DNA from: Limnobacter litoralis
GTDB taxonomy: Bacteria > Pseudomonadota > Gammaproteobacteria > Burkholderiales > Burkholderiaceae_B
Direction: 5' to 3'
NCBI RefSeq assembly: GCF_030160455.1
Contig: NZ_BSOJ01000015.1
Span: 124,001 to 188,000 of the forward strand
Length of the DNA: 64,000 bases
Positions 44,083 to 53,796 of the stretch are shown piece after piece. Under the pieces are notes generated by a model. The model had not been told where the DNA came from. It was given only the letters and a program-made list of their open reading frames with translations, and did not search any database. How positions within the stretch are numbered: position 1 is the first letter of the stretch; each line of letters begins with the position of its first letter. Made by a program: the position numbers and the translations under genes.

Positions 44083-45828
44083 TCAATCGTCCAGCTGATA
44101 ACGCGCCAGAAGGCGACTTTGCTGGGGAGATCCTTCCAACACCTCCACCACGCTGCGTTTGTACAGAAAAAGATCGGGGTCAATTGCGGGGGATATGAAA
44201 AAGCCCTGGGCATAGTCGACTTCAATTTCACCCAGCAGCCCGAGGGTGTGTTCATCTTCAACCCATTCAGCCACGCATTTGCAACCCAGGTCTTGAGACA
44301 GTGCGCTGATTGCACGCGCCACGGCCAGGCTTTCTGTGCCTTGGGCAATTTGTTGAATAATGGAGCCATCGATCTTGATGACGTCGGCATGCAGATCGAT
44401 GGCGTATCTGAAGTTGCTGTAACCCGCGCCAAAGTCGTCCAGTGCAATGCGCACACCCAAGGCGCGAACTCGGTATATAAAATCTTGCACTGCCTTAAGG
44501 TTCACGACTGCGCCGACTTCCGTGATTTCAAGGCAAACTTTGCGTGCAACGCCTCTGTGCGCATTGATCAAAGCAATGGTGTCTTCGAGAAAAAACTCGT
44601 CGTTCAGGGAATTGGGTGAGACATTCACAGCCACTGCATCCAAGTGCTGCAGCGCTTCCAGATTCCGCTCCAGATACGAAATGGTGGTGTTGAGCACCCA
44701 TGAGTCGAGCAAGGCGGTTTGCCCCGCCTGAACACAGGCGTCAATCAGATAACCAGCCGACTTCAGCACCCCGTCATCGCCACGGATACGCAGCAAGGAT
44801 TCTGCATAAAGGTGTCCGTCTGGGCGCTCCAGTGAAAGAATGGGCTGCCAGGCCATGCACAATTGACGAGGCAACTCTTGCAGACCGAGACGCCCCACTG
44901 CACGCGCCCTGTCCAGAAATTGCAAGGTCTGATCGACCGAGAACTCTTGGTGATCCATGTGGGGTTTGGATTTGGCGATGATTTTGGATTCACGCACGGT
45001 TTCATCCAGCGCGTCCAGCATGTCATTCATTTCGGCGTGGCCGTCAAAATGCACCTTGCAGGTCACCATGTCAATCATGACTTGTCTGTTGTCAATCCAG
45101 AACGGACTGCTTTTGAGCCGTGTGCGAAATCGCTCAAATGCTTCAGCAGCGTCTTGAGCTTGATCGTCACTGACCAGCACCACAAATTGATCGATGTGTA
45201 GCCGACACAAATCGGCAAATGCACACATGTAACGATACAGCTCGGTGTACAAGGCTTTTAGGACACGATCAGAAAAGCTGAGCCCATACGCAAGAATCAC
45301 ATGACGAAAACGCTTGACGTCCAGGTGATACAACTGCAGATGGTCCACGCCTTTGTCCAACTTCAACTGAATGGCCCACTCAAGCCCACGTCGATTCAGG
45401 GCACCGGTCAAGTCATCGTGTGTGGCCTGATGGTGCAAGGCCAGTTCGCGGTCTTTTCTGCTGGTGAAGTCACTGACCACACCCACCATGTCTTCACTTT
45501 CGCAGCTCCAGATCAACTCGAACCATCGCACCTGCCCAGATCCCAAACCAACCCGGATTTCCTCCCGATTGATGGATTGGGCACCCGTGTCTTTTTCCCG
45601 AAGTGCCTTGATGGCCGGCTTTTTGAGAAAGTCGAAAAAAGGTTCTCCTTTGTCTTGAAGAAACTCGTTCTCAAAATGCCGATTGTATTCAATGAAATTG
45701 CCTTGAGAATCAGCCACAAACATGGCTGCCGGTGCAATGCTGAAGACATTGACCAAGCGCTCATGCATTTTCTCCATGTTTCTGGCAGCCAGCTCGCGCT
45801 GTGTCTGCGTGTTTCGCACATATTCCAT
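44083..45828 (-). CDS. PAS-degenerate GGDEF-EAL protein (c-di-GMP phosphodiesterase candidate)
   Basis: About 581 residues: a PAS-like domain (VNVFSIAPAAMFVADSQGNFIEYN), a GGDEF domain with the active site replaced (RLHIDQFVVL instead of RxGGDEF), and an EAL domain. EAL residues are in place: AESLLRI, VNVSPNSL, LEITEVGAV, DDFGAGYSNF, VIKIDGSII, and QGFFISPA. So it probably hydrolyses c-di-GMP. The start is unclear: the frame is open to a TTG at 45861, with ATGs at 45846, 45828 and 45777 and no strong ribosome site. It overlaps the kinase gene above by up to 100 bases, see findings. Confidence 0.8.
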   Translation of the reverse strand: MEYVRNTQTQRELAARNMEKMHERLVNVFSIAPAAMFVADSQGNFIEYNRHFENEFLQDKGEPFFDFLKKPAIKALREKDTGAQSINREEIRVGLGSGQVRWFELIWSCESEDMVGVVSDFTSRKDRELALHHQATHDDLTGALNRRGLEWAIQLKLDKGVDHLQLYHLDVKRFRHVILAYGLSFSDRVLKALYTELYRYMCAFADLCRLHIDQFVVLVSDDQAQDAAEAFERFRTRLKSSPFWIDNRQVMIDMVTCKVHFDGHAEMNDMLDALDETVRESKIIAKSKPHMDHQEFSVDQTLQFLDRARAVGRLGLQELPRQLCMAWQPILSLERPDGHLYAESLLRIRGDDGVLKSAGYLIDACVQAGQTALLDSWVLNTTISYLERNLEALQHLDAVAVNVSPNSLNDEFFLEDTIALINAHRGVARKVCLEITEVGAVVNLKAVQDFIYRVRALGVRIALDDFGAGYSNFRYAIDLHADVIKIDGSIIQQIAQGTESLAVARAISALSQDLGCKCVAEWVEDEHTLGLLGEIEVDYAQGFFISPAIDPDLFLYKRSVVEVLEGSPQQSRLLARYQLDD

Positions 45829-47719
45829 CAGTGACACTGCGGTCATTGCGCTTGCCAGCAACGTGACTGTAAGCGGTTAAAGCAAAAATGGGCAAGGCAT
45901 GACTGTCAAAATGGGTACGAATTCGACAGGCGGCCTGAACACCATCCACATAGGGCATGTGAATGTCCATTAATACAAAGTCATAACGGTTCAATGGATT
46001 AAGCGCCATGGAGGTGGCTTCAGCGCCATTGGATGCGCAGTCGACGATGGCCCCGAACGATTGCAGCGAACTGGCGGTCAGATCCCGCAAGCAGTCCGTG
46101 TCTTCAACCAGCAGCACACGCATGCCCCGCAAAGCCGCTTCAATTTGATGGGCCTGGGCGTTGCCCTCGCCTTGTGCGTCTTCAGGTGTGGTTCTAAACC
46201 ACTGTAGGAAAATCTGCAGCGCCGTGGCAGGCTTGAACAAGTAGTCAGAGATGCCTGCTTCCATCAGCTGGCGCAGACTGCGGCTTTGATCAGAAAACCC
46301 AACTAGCCCGAGACTGCGGCGAAATGCACGGAGCTGTTTGTCGACTGAGCCTTGCCGGCCAAGACCCTCGAAGGTGAGGTGAGAAACGATGACAATCAGA
46401 TCCAGCACCAAGGTGGGGTCTGAGAGCTCATCTTCGCAGCTGGCAAAGCATTCTGCCAGCGTTACAAATCGGTGAACCGCGAAATAAGCGACTCCAATCG
46501 TTCTGGCTATGATTTCGCATTCGATGGTGTCTGCAGCCACCACAATCAGGATCTTAGTCTGTTCTGGCGACACCATCACGTCGGGCACAACGGCGCTGTG
46601 CTGCAGACACTGAACGGGAATAACGACCTCAGCCTGAGTGCCATTGCCCTGGCTTCGGTTGGACAGAGCAATCCGCCCGTTCATCAGGTCGACAAGCTGT
46701 TTGCAGATGCTCAAACCCAGGCCAAAACCACCATACCGGGCATGGCTTTGATCCGATTGCTGAATGTGCGCGGCGAACAGCTTTTCGAGTTGAGGCTCGG
46801 TAATGCCTTTTCCAGTGTCCACGATGCGGAAGGTCACTTCACCATGACTGTCATCCACCAAGTGCTGGTGTACGGAAAGCCACACCGACCCGGTGTCTGT
46901 AAACTTGATTGAATTGCTCAGTAGATTGATCAATACCTGTTTAACCCGAAGCGGATCCAGACACACCCAATCGGATTGAAACAGGGGTGCCTCAAGATAA
47001 AAGGCCAGCCCTTTTCGCTCTGCGCTGAGGGCCAATATCTGGGCAACTTCAGCGATCAATGCAGACATGGAGACTTTTTGCGGCTGCAAGTTCATCTTGC
47101 CCGCGAACAAACGCGATGAATCCAGCATGTTGTTCAGGTTGCCGATGAGTTGATCCGTCACCTCGCGGGCTTTTTGCAAAAGACGGGCCGAAGGCCCCGT
47201 TGACAATCTCAAGGTGGACTCAATGTAGGCCAAAACACCGGTCAATGGCGTTTTAAGTTCATGTGCAACCACTGCCAGAAATGCCTGCTGCTCTTCCAGA
47301 CCCCGGGCTTGACCCGAGGGCGACGGTGGATCACCCTGGGACGGAGGGGATGCCTCTTCAGGGCATGGCTCCTCAAGAGCGGTCGAATTTTCCATGGGCT
47401 CAGACCAATACGCGAAGCGTCGAAAGCTTGCTATTGCTATTGCAATTGCGGCCACGGCACCAAGCAGCAGCTGCTTCAGAGAGATCAAATAGGCTTCAAG
47501 GCTGCTTTGAAGTGTGTTTTCAAATACAATACGTTGAGAAAATGAAGAATACGTTTTGTAATTTAAAATGTCTTTCTCGAGTTGAATTGTTTTGACGGTG
47601 AAAAAACAATAGAAGGCGACAAGTAAAACAACCACCAAAATCAATTCCAATATCTGCCTTATTTGTTTTTTTTGTAATTTGGGGATACAAACCCTTTTAA
47701 ATGGAAAATGTAAATCCAT
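45761..47719 (-). CDS. Hybrid histidine kinase with truncated last receiver
   Basis: 652 residues. Two membrane spans (about 25-45 and 85-100), HisKA with His153 in VVAHELKTPLTG, an HATPase (NLLSNSIKFT, DTGKGI, GGFGLGLSI), a first receiver-like domain lacking the phospho-Asp (LIVIVSHLTF) yet with GISDYLFKP, and a true second receiver with LMDIHMP. The second receiver stops short: after PIFALTA the expected AGxxDxLxKP block is missing and an atypical tail of 30 residues follows. The ATG at 47719 has AAGGTGG upstream. A frameshift or gene-fusion break with the EAL gene is possible. Confidence 0.8.
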   Translation of the reverse strand: MDLHFPFKRVCIPKLQKKQIRQILELILVVVLLVAFYCFFTVKTIQLEKDILNYKTYSSFSQRIVFENTLQSSLEAYLISLKQLLLGAVAAIAIAIASFRRFAYWSEPMENSTALEEPCPEEASPPSQGDPPSPSGQARGLEEQQAFLAVVAHELKTPLTGVLAYIESTLRLSTGPSARLLQKAREVTDQLIGNLNNMLDSSRLFAGKMNLQPQKVSMSALIAEVAQILALSAERKGLAFYLEAPLFQSDWVCLDPLRVKQVLINLLSNSIKFTDTGSVWLSVHQHLVDDSHGEVTFRIVDTGKGITEPQLEKLFAAHIQQSDQSHARYGGFGLGLSICKQLVDLMNGRIALSNRSQGNGTQAEVVIPVQCLQHSAVVPDVMVSPEQTKILIVVAADTIECEIIARTIGVAYFAVHRFVTLAECFASCEDELSDPTLVLDLIVIVSHLTFEGLGRQGSVDKQLRAFRRSLGLVGFSDQSRSLRQLMEAGISDYLFKPATALQIFLQWFRTTPEDAQGEGNAQAHQIEAALRGMRVLLVEDTDCLRDLTASSLQSFGAIVDCASNGAEATSMALNPLNRYDFVLMDIHMPYVDGVQAACRIRTHFDSHALPIFALTAYSHVAGKRNDRSVTDGICAKHADTARAGCQKHGENA

Positions 47720-47776
47720 AAAACCACCTTGGCGCAACGACTTCACAAAATATTGCATTTTGAGAAAATATTATTT

Positions 47777-47790
47777 CCCCCTCCTGGGGG
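47777..47790. promoter_or_regulatory. CCCCC-TCCT-GGGGG palindrome upstream of reductase gene
   Basis: A perfect 5-bp G/C inverted repeat is embedded in very AT-rich sequence (flanks TATTT and TATATT). It lies 125 bases before the reductase gene at 47915 and 58 bases before the divergent kinase start. G/C tracts of this kind are seen in operators of CsoR/FrmR (DUF156) regulators, but no such regulator is present in the window. Confidence 0.3.
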
Positions 47791-47914
47791 TATATTCCGT
47801 TCTGCTAATACAAAATGAATTTTTAATAAACAACTGGCAAGCTTTGTGGCAATAACCATTAAAATGTTCCAATTGAAAAAATAACAAAACAATCTTTTTA
47901 TACCGGAGACTGAA

Positions 47915-49129
47915 ATGAAAAATAAAAAATTTGATTTTGTCGTATTTGGTGCAAGCAGTTTTGTCGGAAAAATTTTGACTGCTTATCTGGTTCGACAATA
48001 CGGCCAATCAAACGACTTCAAATGGGCCATCGCAGGTCGGTCGCTGGACAAACTGGAGGCGCTGAAATCTGAATTGAATGCGGCTAACCTGCCCGCACTG
48101 AAGATCAACGCCTCTTCAGAGGCGGATTTAAAGTTGCTGTGCGAGCAAACGCGAGCGGTGGCCTCGACGGTCGGCCCTTACGCGCTGTATGGCAATGGCT
48201 TGGTTAAGGCATGCGCACAAAATGGGGTGGACTATTGCGATTTGACGGGTGAGGTACAATGGATCGCCGGAATGATTGAGGCCCATGAGGATGAGGCCAA
48301 ACGCAGCGGCGCAAAAATTGTACATTGCTGCGGATTTGATTCCATTCCATCGGACCTGGGTGTGCAATACCTGCAGGAGCAGGCGGTCAGCCAATTTGAC
48401 ACGCCCTGCCAACAGATCAAGATGCGCGTCAGGCGCTTGAAAGGCGAATTTTCAGGTGGTACGTTGGCCAGCTTAATCAACGTTGCGCACGAACTCAGCA
48501 AAGACCGCAGCTTGGCCAAGAAAATGTCAAACCCCTACTATATCTGCCCCGAGAAGCTGCCTACTCGCCAACCCAATGTGAAATTTGCAGAATATGACGA
48601 CACGGCACAGTCCTGGCTCGCGCCATTTGTCATGGCGGGTATCAACACCCGCGTGGTTCATCGCAGCAATGCGCTACTGAATTACGCTTACGGCAAAGAA
48701 TTCAAATACGACGAGGCCATGATGACCGGGAATGGCACCAAGGGCCGCTTGATGGCCACCACCATGGCGCTGGGCATGGGTGCATTTTTGGCTGGCGTTG
48801 TCATTCCTCCGACTCGTTGGGCCCTTGAGCGCTTTGTGATTCCCAAACCCGGTGAAGGCCCCTCGCCCAAAGCCCAGGAAAGGGGTCATTACGATTTGCG
48901 TTTTTATGGGCAAACCGCCAGTGGCAAGCAGATTCAAGCCAAAGTGACAGGTGACCGGGATCCTGGTTACGGATCTACAGGCAAAATGCTGGGTGAAGCG
49001 GTTGTTTGCCTGGCCATGGACATGCAAGACAAACCAGGCGGTTTTTGGACGCCCGCGTCACTGATGGGTTCAAATCTCAGAACTAGGCTTGAAAAGCACG
49101 CCGGTCTAAGCTTTCAGATCGTGACCTAA
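47915..49129 (+). CDS. Saccharopine dehydrogenase family / trans-acting enoyl reductase-like
   Basis: A 404-residue NAD(P)-dependent protein. The Rossmann start FDFVVFGASSFVGKILTAYL (residues about 6-25), AIAGRS near 39, and SGAKIVHCCGFDSIPSDLG near 132 match the group that includes mycobacterial trans-acting enoyl reductase. A hydrophobic stretch at about 285-300 suggests a membrane contact. The substrate is unknown, perhaps a lipid. The ATG at 47915 follows GGAG at about nine bases. It precedes the hybrid kinase gene by 49 bp. Confidence 0.82.
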   Translation: MKNKKFDFVVFGASSFVGKILTAYLVRQYGQSNDFKWAIAGRSLDKLEALKSELNAANLPALKINASSEADLKLLCEQTRAVASTVGPYALYGNGLVKACAQNGVDYCDLTGEVQWIAGMIEAHEDEAKRSGAKIVHCCGFDSIPSDLGVQYLQEQAVSQFDTPCQQIKMRVRRLKGEFSGGTLASLINVAHELSKDRSLAKKMSNPYYICPEKLPTRQPNVKFAEYDDTAQSWLAPFVMAGINTRVVHRSNALLNYAYGKEFKYDEAMMTGNGTKGRLMATTMALGMGAFLAGVVIPPTRWALERFVIPKPGEGPSPKAQERGHYDLRFYGQTASGKQIQAKVTGDRDPGYGSTGKMLGEAVVCLAMDMQDKPGGFWTPASLMGSNLRTRLEKHAGLSFQIVT

Positions 49130-49178
49130 GCCGTTAAACTGATGTGGTCTAAACGATTAACAAGACTGGGCGCTCTGA

Positions 49179-52100
49179 ATGATAAAGGCATACAAATCAG
49201 GCAGCATTACAACACAAGTGCTGCTTGGTACGGGTCTCTGCCTGTTCGTACTCGCCATCTTGACTGGGGTATGGGGACGGTCGTATCTGCACCAAAAGGC
49301 GCTTAGCCAGTTTGGAGAGTCGGCCCAGGAATCAGCGACTCGTACCGCGAGTAACATCAACAAACAACTGCAGATCAGACTGCAAGACGTGACCAACAAG
49401 GCGGCAATAGCCGGCCTTCTACAAGAAAAAGACCCGGATGCACAAAACCGTCTGATTGAAATTATGCAAGCCAACTTCCCCAGTTACATGTGGATCGGCA
49501 TTACTGATTTAAATGGTGTGGTTAAGTATTCGTCCCACAACATGCTGCTGGGCAGGAAGGTCTCACAGCGTGAATGGTTTATCAAAGGTTTACACAAACC
49601 GACAGTAGTCGACAAACATGAAGCGGCGCTGCTGGCTGATCTTTTGCCACCAAAGGCATCAGGTAAATATCAATTTGTCGATTTTTCTGCGCCCATTTTA
49701 GACCGCAATGGAAGTACCACGGGCGTCTTCGCCGTCCATCTGGACTGGGAGTGGATCAAACGCGAGATTGCGAACTCGGCGAAAAGCAGACTGGACAATC
49801 GGCACTTGTTTATTTTAGGTCAGGATGGTTTGCCTCGCTTCGCATCGGACGATTCACCCGATTTCACAGCAGTGTTGACCAAGTGGTCAGCAAGCCAGGT
49901 TTTTCGAAGAGCAAGGGATGGTGAGACTGGCTGGAGCCTGGAGCGCACGAGTACAGAGCCTTACTTACTTGCATTTGCTCCAATGGACTACGAGAAGGAC
50001 AAGAACCTGTTGAATTGGGTGACTGTGACCATTCGCACCACAGACGCATTAAACCGCACACTCGACCCTTCAATCGCCCTGGCTCTTGGCACGCTGGTTG
50101 CAGGTATTTTCATCACCCTGGCACTGGTTTATATTTTCAGTCTCAAAGTGTCTCACTCAGCCAGCAGGTTTCTTGCGGTTATTCAAGGCGGAAACCACGC
50201 AGAACAAGAAGAAGCCCTATCTGCTCTTCCAACCGAGGTCACAGGCACTGCCAAGAAGATTCAACAATTGTTGCAGGATCTTTCTGACAAAAACGAGTCT
50301 CTTAAGCTCTCTTTGGAAGAAATTCAGCGGCAGTCTTGGCTAGCCTCGTCATTGATTGAGCAAGCTCCATTGCGAATCGCGATGTTGGACCGAAACATGG
50401 TCTATATTGCGGCGTCTGAATTATGGCGTACAGAGTTTGGACTTCCCGTGGGCCCAGTTTTCACGTTGGCCTTCAGTAAGACTGACCACTACATGCCACA
50501 AAGCTGGAAGGCCGCCTCAGAAGTGTTACGCAGCGGATACGCATTGCGCGGTAATTTTGAAAAAGTGACGAATCCAGCAGGCGAAGTGAAATGGCTGAAT
50601 TGGGTGATTGCACCTTGGGCCTTATCCACTGGGCAAACCGGTGGGGTGATTGTCATTGCCACCGATGTGACTGAATTGCATGAAAGCGAACAAAAGCTGG
50701 CTGAAAGTGAAGAGCGATTCACATTGGCGATGGAAGGCTCTAGGGACGGACTTTGGGACTGGAACCTCGAGAAAAACGAAGTTTATTACTCTCCCGCCTG
50801 GAAGCAGATGCTGGGCTACGAAGACCATGAGTTGCCCAATGCATTTGCAACCTGGGAAACACTGACCGACCCTGATGATTTGCAACAGGCCAAAGGCAGG
50901 CTGGAGAAGGTGCTGAACGACACGTCGGCAGAATCCTTTGTGGCCGAGTTCAGGATGCGCTCCAAATCCGGCAAACCCGTTCACGTGCTAAGCCGTGCCC
51001 TGGTGATGCGCGATCAACATGGGCGGGCGATTCGGGTTGTGGGTACTCACATCAACCAGACCGAACAGCGGGAAATGGAAGAAAGGGTTCGTCTGGCTTC
51101 GATCACCGCGCAAGCCGAGCGAGAGTCCAATTCCGCGAAAAGCCGTTTCCTGGCCACCATCAGCCACGAAATACGAACACCGCTAAACGGGGTGATCGGT
51201 TACGCAAGGCTGTTGTACGAGGATCTGCCAGATGGGCAGGCCAAAGAAAACGCGGAAAGCCTTTTGGAAACCGCAGAAAACCTGACTGTGATTCTCAACG
51301 ACATTCTGGATTATTCGAAGATCGAGGCCGGTCAACTTCAAATTGAAAAGGCCCCCTTCCATCTGAATCAGTTGTTCAACAGCGCCCAGATTTTTCAATT
51401 GACTTGCGTGGCCAAAGGAATCGGCTTTGGCACCCACAACCTGTGCAATGATGGCCCAGTGGTGCTTGGCGATTTGGCAAGGCTTAGGCAGATTGTGCAG
51501 AACCTGGTCTCGAACGCCATCAAGTTCACCCAAAAAGGTCGAATTGACCTGAGTATATCCAGCAAGCGCGTGAGTGCAGGCCGACTGATGTTGCAAATCT
51601 CTGTATCAGACACAGGTGCGGGCATCTCCAAAGAACAGCAAGCCAAACTGTTCAAGCCCTTCTCTCAGGTCAACAACACGCGTGACCAACGTTTGGGGGG
51701 CACAGGCCTCGGTCTGTCCATCGTCAAATCCCTGGTTAAAAGCATGGGGGGCGAGGTTGAGCTGGAGTCGGAGTTGGGCGTGGGGTCTACCTTCCGATGC
51801 CTGATCCCCGTGGAAGAAGTGCGGGCCAATTCGGATCAACCCAAAATTGCCCTGGTGGCAGCGCACTCCATGCGTGTGCTTCTGGCAGACGATTCGGCCC
51901 TGAACCTGAAGCTCATCAAGACCTTTTTGGAACGCGCCGGTCATGAAGTGACCACCGCCCGCGATGGTCAGAGGGCGCTGGATCTGGCGCTGGGAAGTGA
52001 ATATGATTTTATTCTTCTGGACGTCAACATGCCCATGTTGTCTGGCTACGAAGTGGTGCAGCAAATACGAACGACTGCCGGGCCCAATCAGTACTGTGAG

Positions 52101-52274
52101 ATCGCAGCCATCACTGGTTTTGCCTATGAAGAGGATGTGTCCAAGGCGAAACAGGCCGGGTTCAACTACCACTTTGCCAAACCACTGCAATTTGATTCGC
52201 TGTTGAATCAACTGGCCATCAGCAGCCAGGAATCTGCATCGGGCTACAAACGGGAAAAGCAGAACTCCAATTAA
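49179..52274 (+). CDS. Cache/PAS hybrid sensor histidine kinase
   Basis: A 1031-residue kinase. A first membrane span at about 15-35 and a second at about 300-320 enclose a dCache-like periplasmic sensor. Two PAS domains follow (LIEQAPLRIAMLDRNMVY near 395; RFTLAMEGSRDGLWDWN near 512), then HisKA with His663 in TISHEIRTPL, an HATPase (NLVSNAIKFT, DTGAGI, GTGLGLSI), and a receiver with Asp948 in LLDVNMP. The ligand is unknown; Cache sensors usually bind small organic molecules. Neither a partner regulator nor an output gene is adjacent. Confidence 0.92.
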   Translation: MIKAYKSGSITTQVLLGTGLCLFVLAILTGVWGRSYLHQKALSQFGESAQESATRTASNINKQLQIRLQDVTNKAAIAGLLQEKDPDAQNRLIEIMQANFPSYMWIGITDLNGVVKYSSHNMLLGRKVSQREWFIKGLHKPTVVDKHEAALLADLLPPKASGKYQFVDFSAPILDRNGSTTGVFAVHLDWEWIKREIANSAKSRLDNRHLFILGQDGLPRFASDDSPDFTAVLTKWSASQVFRRARDGETGWSLERTSTEPYLLAFAPMDYEKDKNLLNWVTVTIRTTDALNRTLDPSIALALGTLVAGIFITLALVYIFSLKVSHSASRFLAVIQGGNHAEQEEALSALPTEVTGTAKKIQQLLQDLSDKNESLKLSLEEIQRQSWLASSLIEQAPLRIAMLDRNMVYIAASELWRTEFGLPVGPVFTLAFSKTDHYMPQSWKAASEVLRSGYALRGNFEKVTNPAGEVKWLNWVIAPWALSTGQTGGVIVIATDVTELHESEQKLAESEERFTLAMEGSRDGLWDWNLEKNEVYYSPAWKQMLGYEDHELPNAFATWETLTDPDDLQQAKGRLEKVLNDTSAESFVAEFRMRSKSGKPVHVLSRALVMRDQHGRAIRVVGTHINQTEQREMEERVRLASITAQAERESNSAKSRFLATISHEIRTPLNGVIGYARLLYEDLPDGQAKENAESLLETAENLTVILNDILDYSKIEAGQLQIEKAPFHLNQLFNSAQIFQLTCVAKGIGFGTHNLCNDGPVVLGDLARLRQIVQNLVSNAIKFTQKGRIDLSISSKRVSAGRLMLQISVSDTGAGISKEQQAKLFKPFSQVNNTRDQRLGGTGLGLSIVKSLVKSMGGEVELESELGVGSTFRCLIPVEEVRANSDQPKIALVAAHSMRVLLADDSALNLKLIKTFLERAGHEVTTARDGQRALDLALGSEYDFILLDVNMPMLSGYEVVQQIRTTAGPNQYCEIAAITGFAYEEDVSKAKQAGFNYHFAKPLQFDSLLNQLAISSQESASGYKREKQNSN

Positions 52275-52300
52275 GAGGCAGCCTCTCCCGGTTCTGCCTC
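52275..52300. terminator. Inverted repeat between convergent genes
   Basis: Arms GAGGCAG (52275-52281) and CTGCCTC (52294-52300) are perfect with a 12-base loop, filling the gap between the kinase stop and the convergent lipoprotein stop. No T run, so termination is only possible. Confidence 0.35.
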
Positions 52301-52937
52301 AGTGACGAACATTGTAGTCAAAAGCGAAATCGTAAGTGTCGCCCTCTAGCTTGATTTGCATATTCAAGTGCTGCATGTCGCTGGCGGACAGTTTGTTACC
52401 CAAAGTCACCTCCCCTGAGTACTGGTCACCGGGGTTTAGCACTTTTTCACGAAGGGCGTATTTGTGTAGATGGTCCAGATCGGCCAAGGCAATCTGGATG
52501 TCCAGCGAGTCGCCCGAGTCTTCAAAGACAGGCTGCAAGTGAAAGGGCCTGCCATACCCGTACTGAAAAGAAATGGGCATTCGAAAACCGTAATTGTAGA
52601 AAGACAAACGATTTTTGATGTCTTCATACTGCTGCTCGTAACTCAATACCCGACCGGGCTGGCCATTGAACGTGACCTCGATGTTGCTGGTTGAAAACGC
52701 AAAAGGCGTGTCACCCAGATTTTTGACCGTGACCAAAAACCGGGGACTTTCAAACTGATTGATTGCAAATTTGACAGGCACCACTGCAATCCGGTTTTTG
52801 TGGGTTACTACCAAGCCATCGTTATTGGCCTGCACGGCCGCCTGTTTACTTTCAGCCACCAATGGCGTGACATCGTAAATGGAAGCGCATCCGCCCAACA
52901 ACACTGGCAACACAAAAAACAGACTCTTCAACCGCAT
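52299..52937 (-). CDS. Hypothetical outer-membrane-type lipoprotein
   Basis: A 212-residue lipoprotein: N-terminal MRLKSLFFVLPVLLGGCAS has a clear lipobox (LGGC, Cys17). The mature part is beta-rich, with no recognised domain. The ATG at 52937 has AGGGG seven bases upstream; the longer frame to 53090 overlaps the znuB gene and is rejected. It lies 71 bp downstream of znuB on the same strand. Location in the envelope is inferred from the lipobox. The residue after Cys is Ala, which favours the outer membrane. Confidence 0.7.
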   Translation of the reverse strand: MRLKSLFFVLPVLLGGCASIYDVTPLVAESKQAAVQANNDGLVVTHKNRIAVVPVKFAINQFESPRFLVTVKNLGDTPFAFSTSNIEVTFNGQPGRVLSYEQQYEDIKNRLSFYNYGFRMPISFQYGYGRPFHLQPVFEDSGDSLDIQIALADLDHLHKYALREKVLNPGDQYSGEVTLGNKLSASDMQHLNMQIKLEGDTYDFAFDYNVRH

Positions 52938-53008
52938 TTCAAACCCCTGCTTGATGAAAACCGGGCAGGAAGGAACAACCCTGCCCTGACGTTTCATTTT
53001 ACGACAAT

Positions 53009-53794
53009 TCACACAGCCGGTTGTGGGGTTTTCAACATGCCACATGCACGCAGCAACAGGTTTGCCAAAAGGCCTGCGGCAGCCAGACAAAGCACAATCA
53101 GTGCACCCGCGGGAAGGTCAAACAGCGCGGAAGCCAAAAGGCCCACAGCATAAGCCACAGCGCCGATGGCATATCCACCCCACAACTGGGCACGCGCAGG
53201 CCAAAGCCGCACAGCAATGGCCGGCACGATCAGGCTTGAAAACACAAGGTAAACACCAACCAGTTGCACGGAAAGGGTGACCGCCAATGCAAACAGCACA
53301 TAAAAGCCCACTCGCCCCATCCGCTCTCGAAACCCGAACCAGACAGACAGCACAAACACACCAAGCCCGGCGGCTGCCCAAAGCTGTGTGGGGCTGACCC
53401 AGAGAATCTGGCCAGCAAGCAAGTCTTTCAAGTGTTCGCCGCCATGCGGATTGTTCGACAACATCAAGATGCCAGCGCTGGCGGCCAGGACAAACAGCAC
53501 GCCAATCAGCGCCTCTTGCACCTCAGGCCATTTCTTCTCGGTCCAGGTCAGCAACAGTGCGCCCAGCATGGCCGCAGACACGGCCGCCACCTGCACCTTG
53601 AGACCCTGTGGTTCCCAACCAAAGGCGTCGGCGGTAATGACACCCAGTGCTGCAATTTGGGCCACAGCCAGATCGATGAACACGATACCGCGCTTAAGCA
53701 CTTGCTGGCCAAGCGGCACGTGGGTGGCCAACACCAACAATCCCGCTATGGCGGCGGGGCCAATGATAATCCAGCTCACAGAGTCCCAATGCAT
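53009..53794 (-). CDS. znuB: Zinc/manganese ABC transporter permease (ZnuB family)
   Basis: A 261-residue inner-membrane permease of the ABC-3 family with about eight spans (for example IIIGPAAIAGLLVLATHVPLG and LSVQLVGVYLVFSSLIVPAIAV). The family signature VYLVFSSLIVPAIA near residue 190 is clear. The ATG at 53794 lies 2 bases past the znuA stop and has AAGGGGG in front; upstream codons in the frame are rejected. It pairs with znuA. No ATPase gene is found in the window, so one must act in trans. Confidence 0.85.
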   Translation of the reverse strand: MHWDSVSWIIIGPAAIAGLLVLATHVPLGQQVLKRGIVFIDLAVAQIAALGVITADAFGWEPQGLKVQVAAVSAAMLGALLLTWTEKKWPEVQEALIGVLFVLAASAGILMLSNNPHGGEHLKDLLAGQILWVSPTQLWAAAGLGVFVLSVWFGFRERMGRVGFYVLFALAVTLSVQLVGVYLVFSSLIVPAIAVRLWPARAQLWGGYAIGAVAYAVGLLASALFDLPAGALIVLCLAAAGLLANLLLRACGMLKTPQPAV

Positions 53795-53796
53795 GG

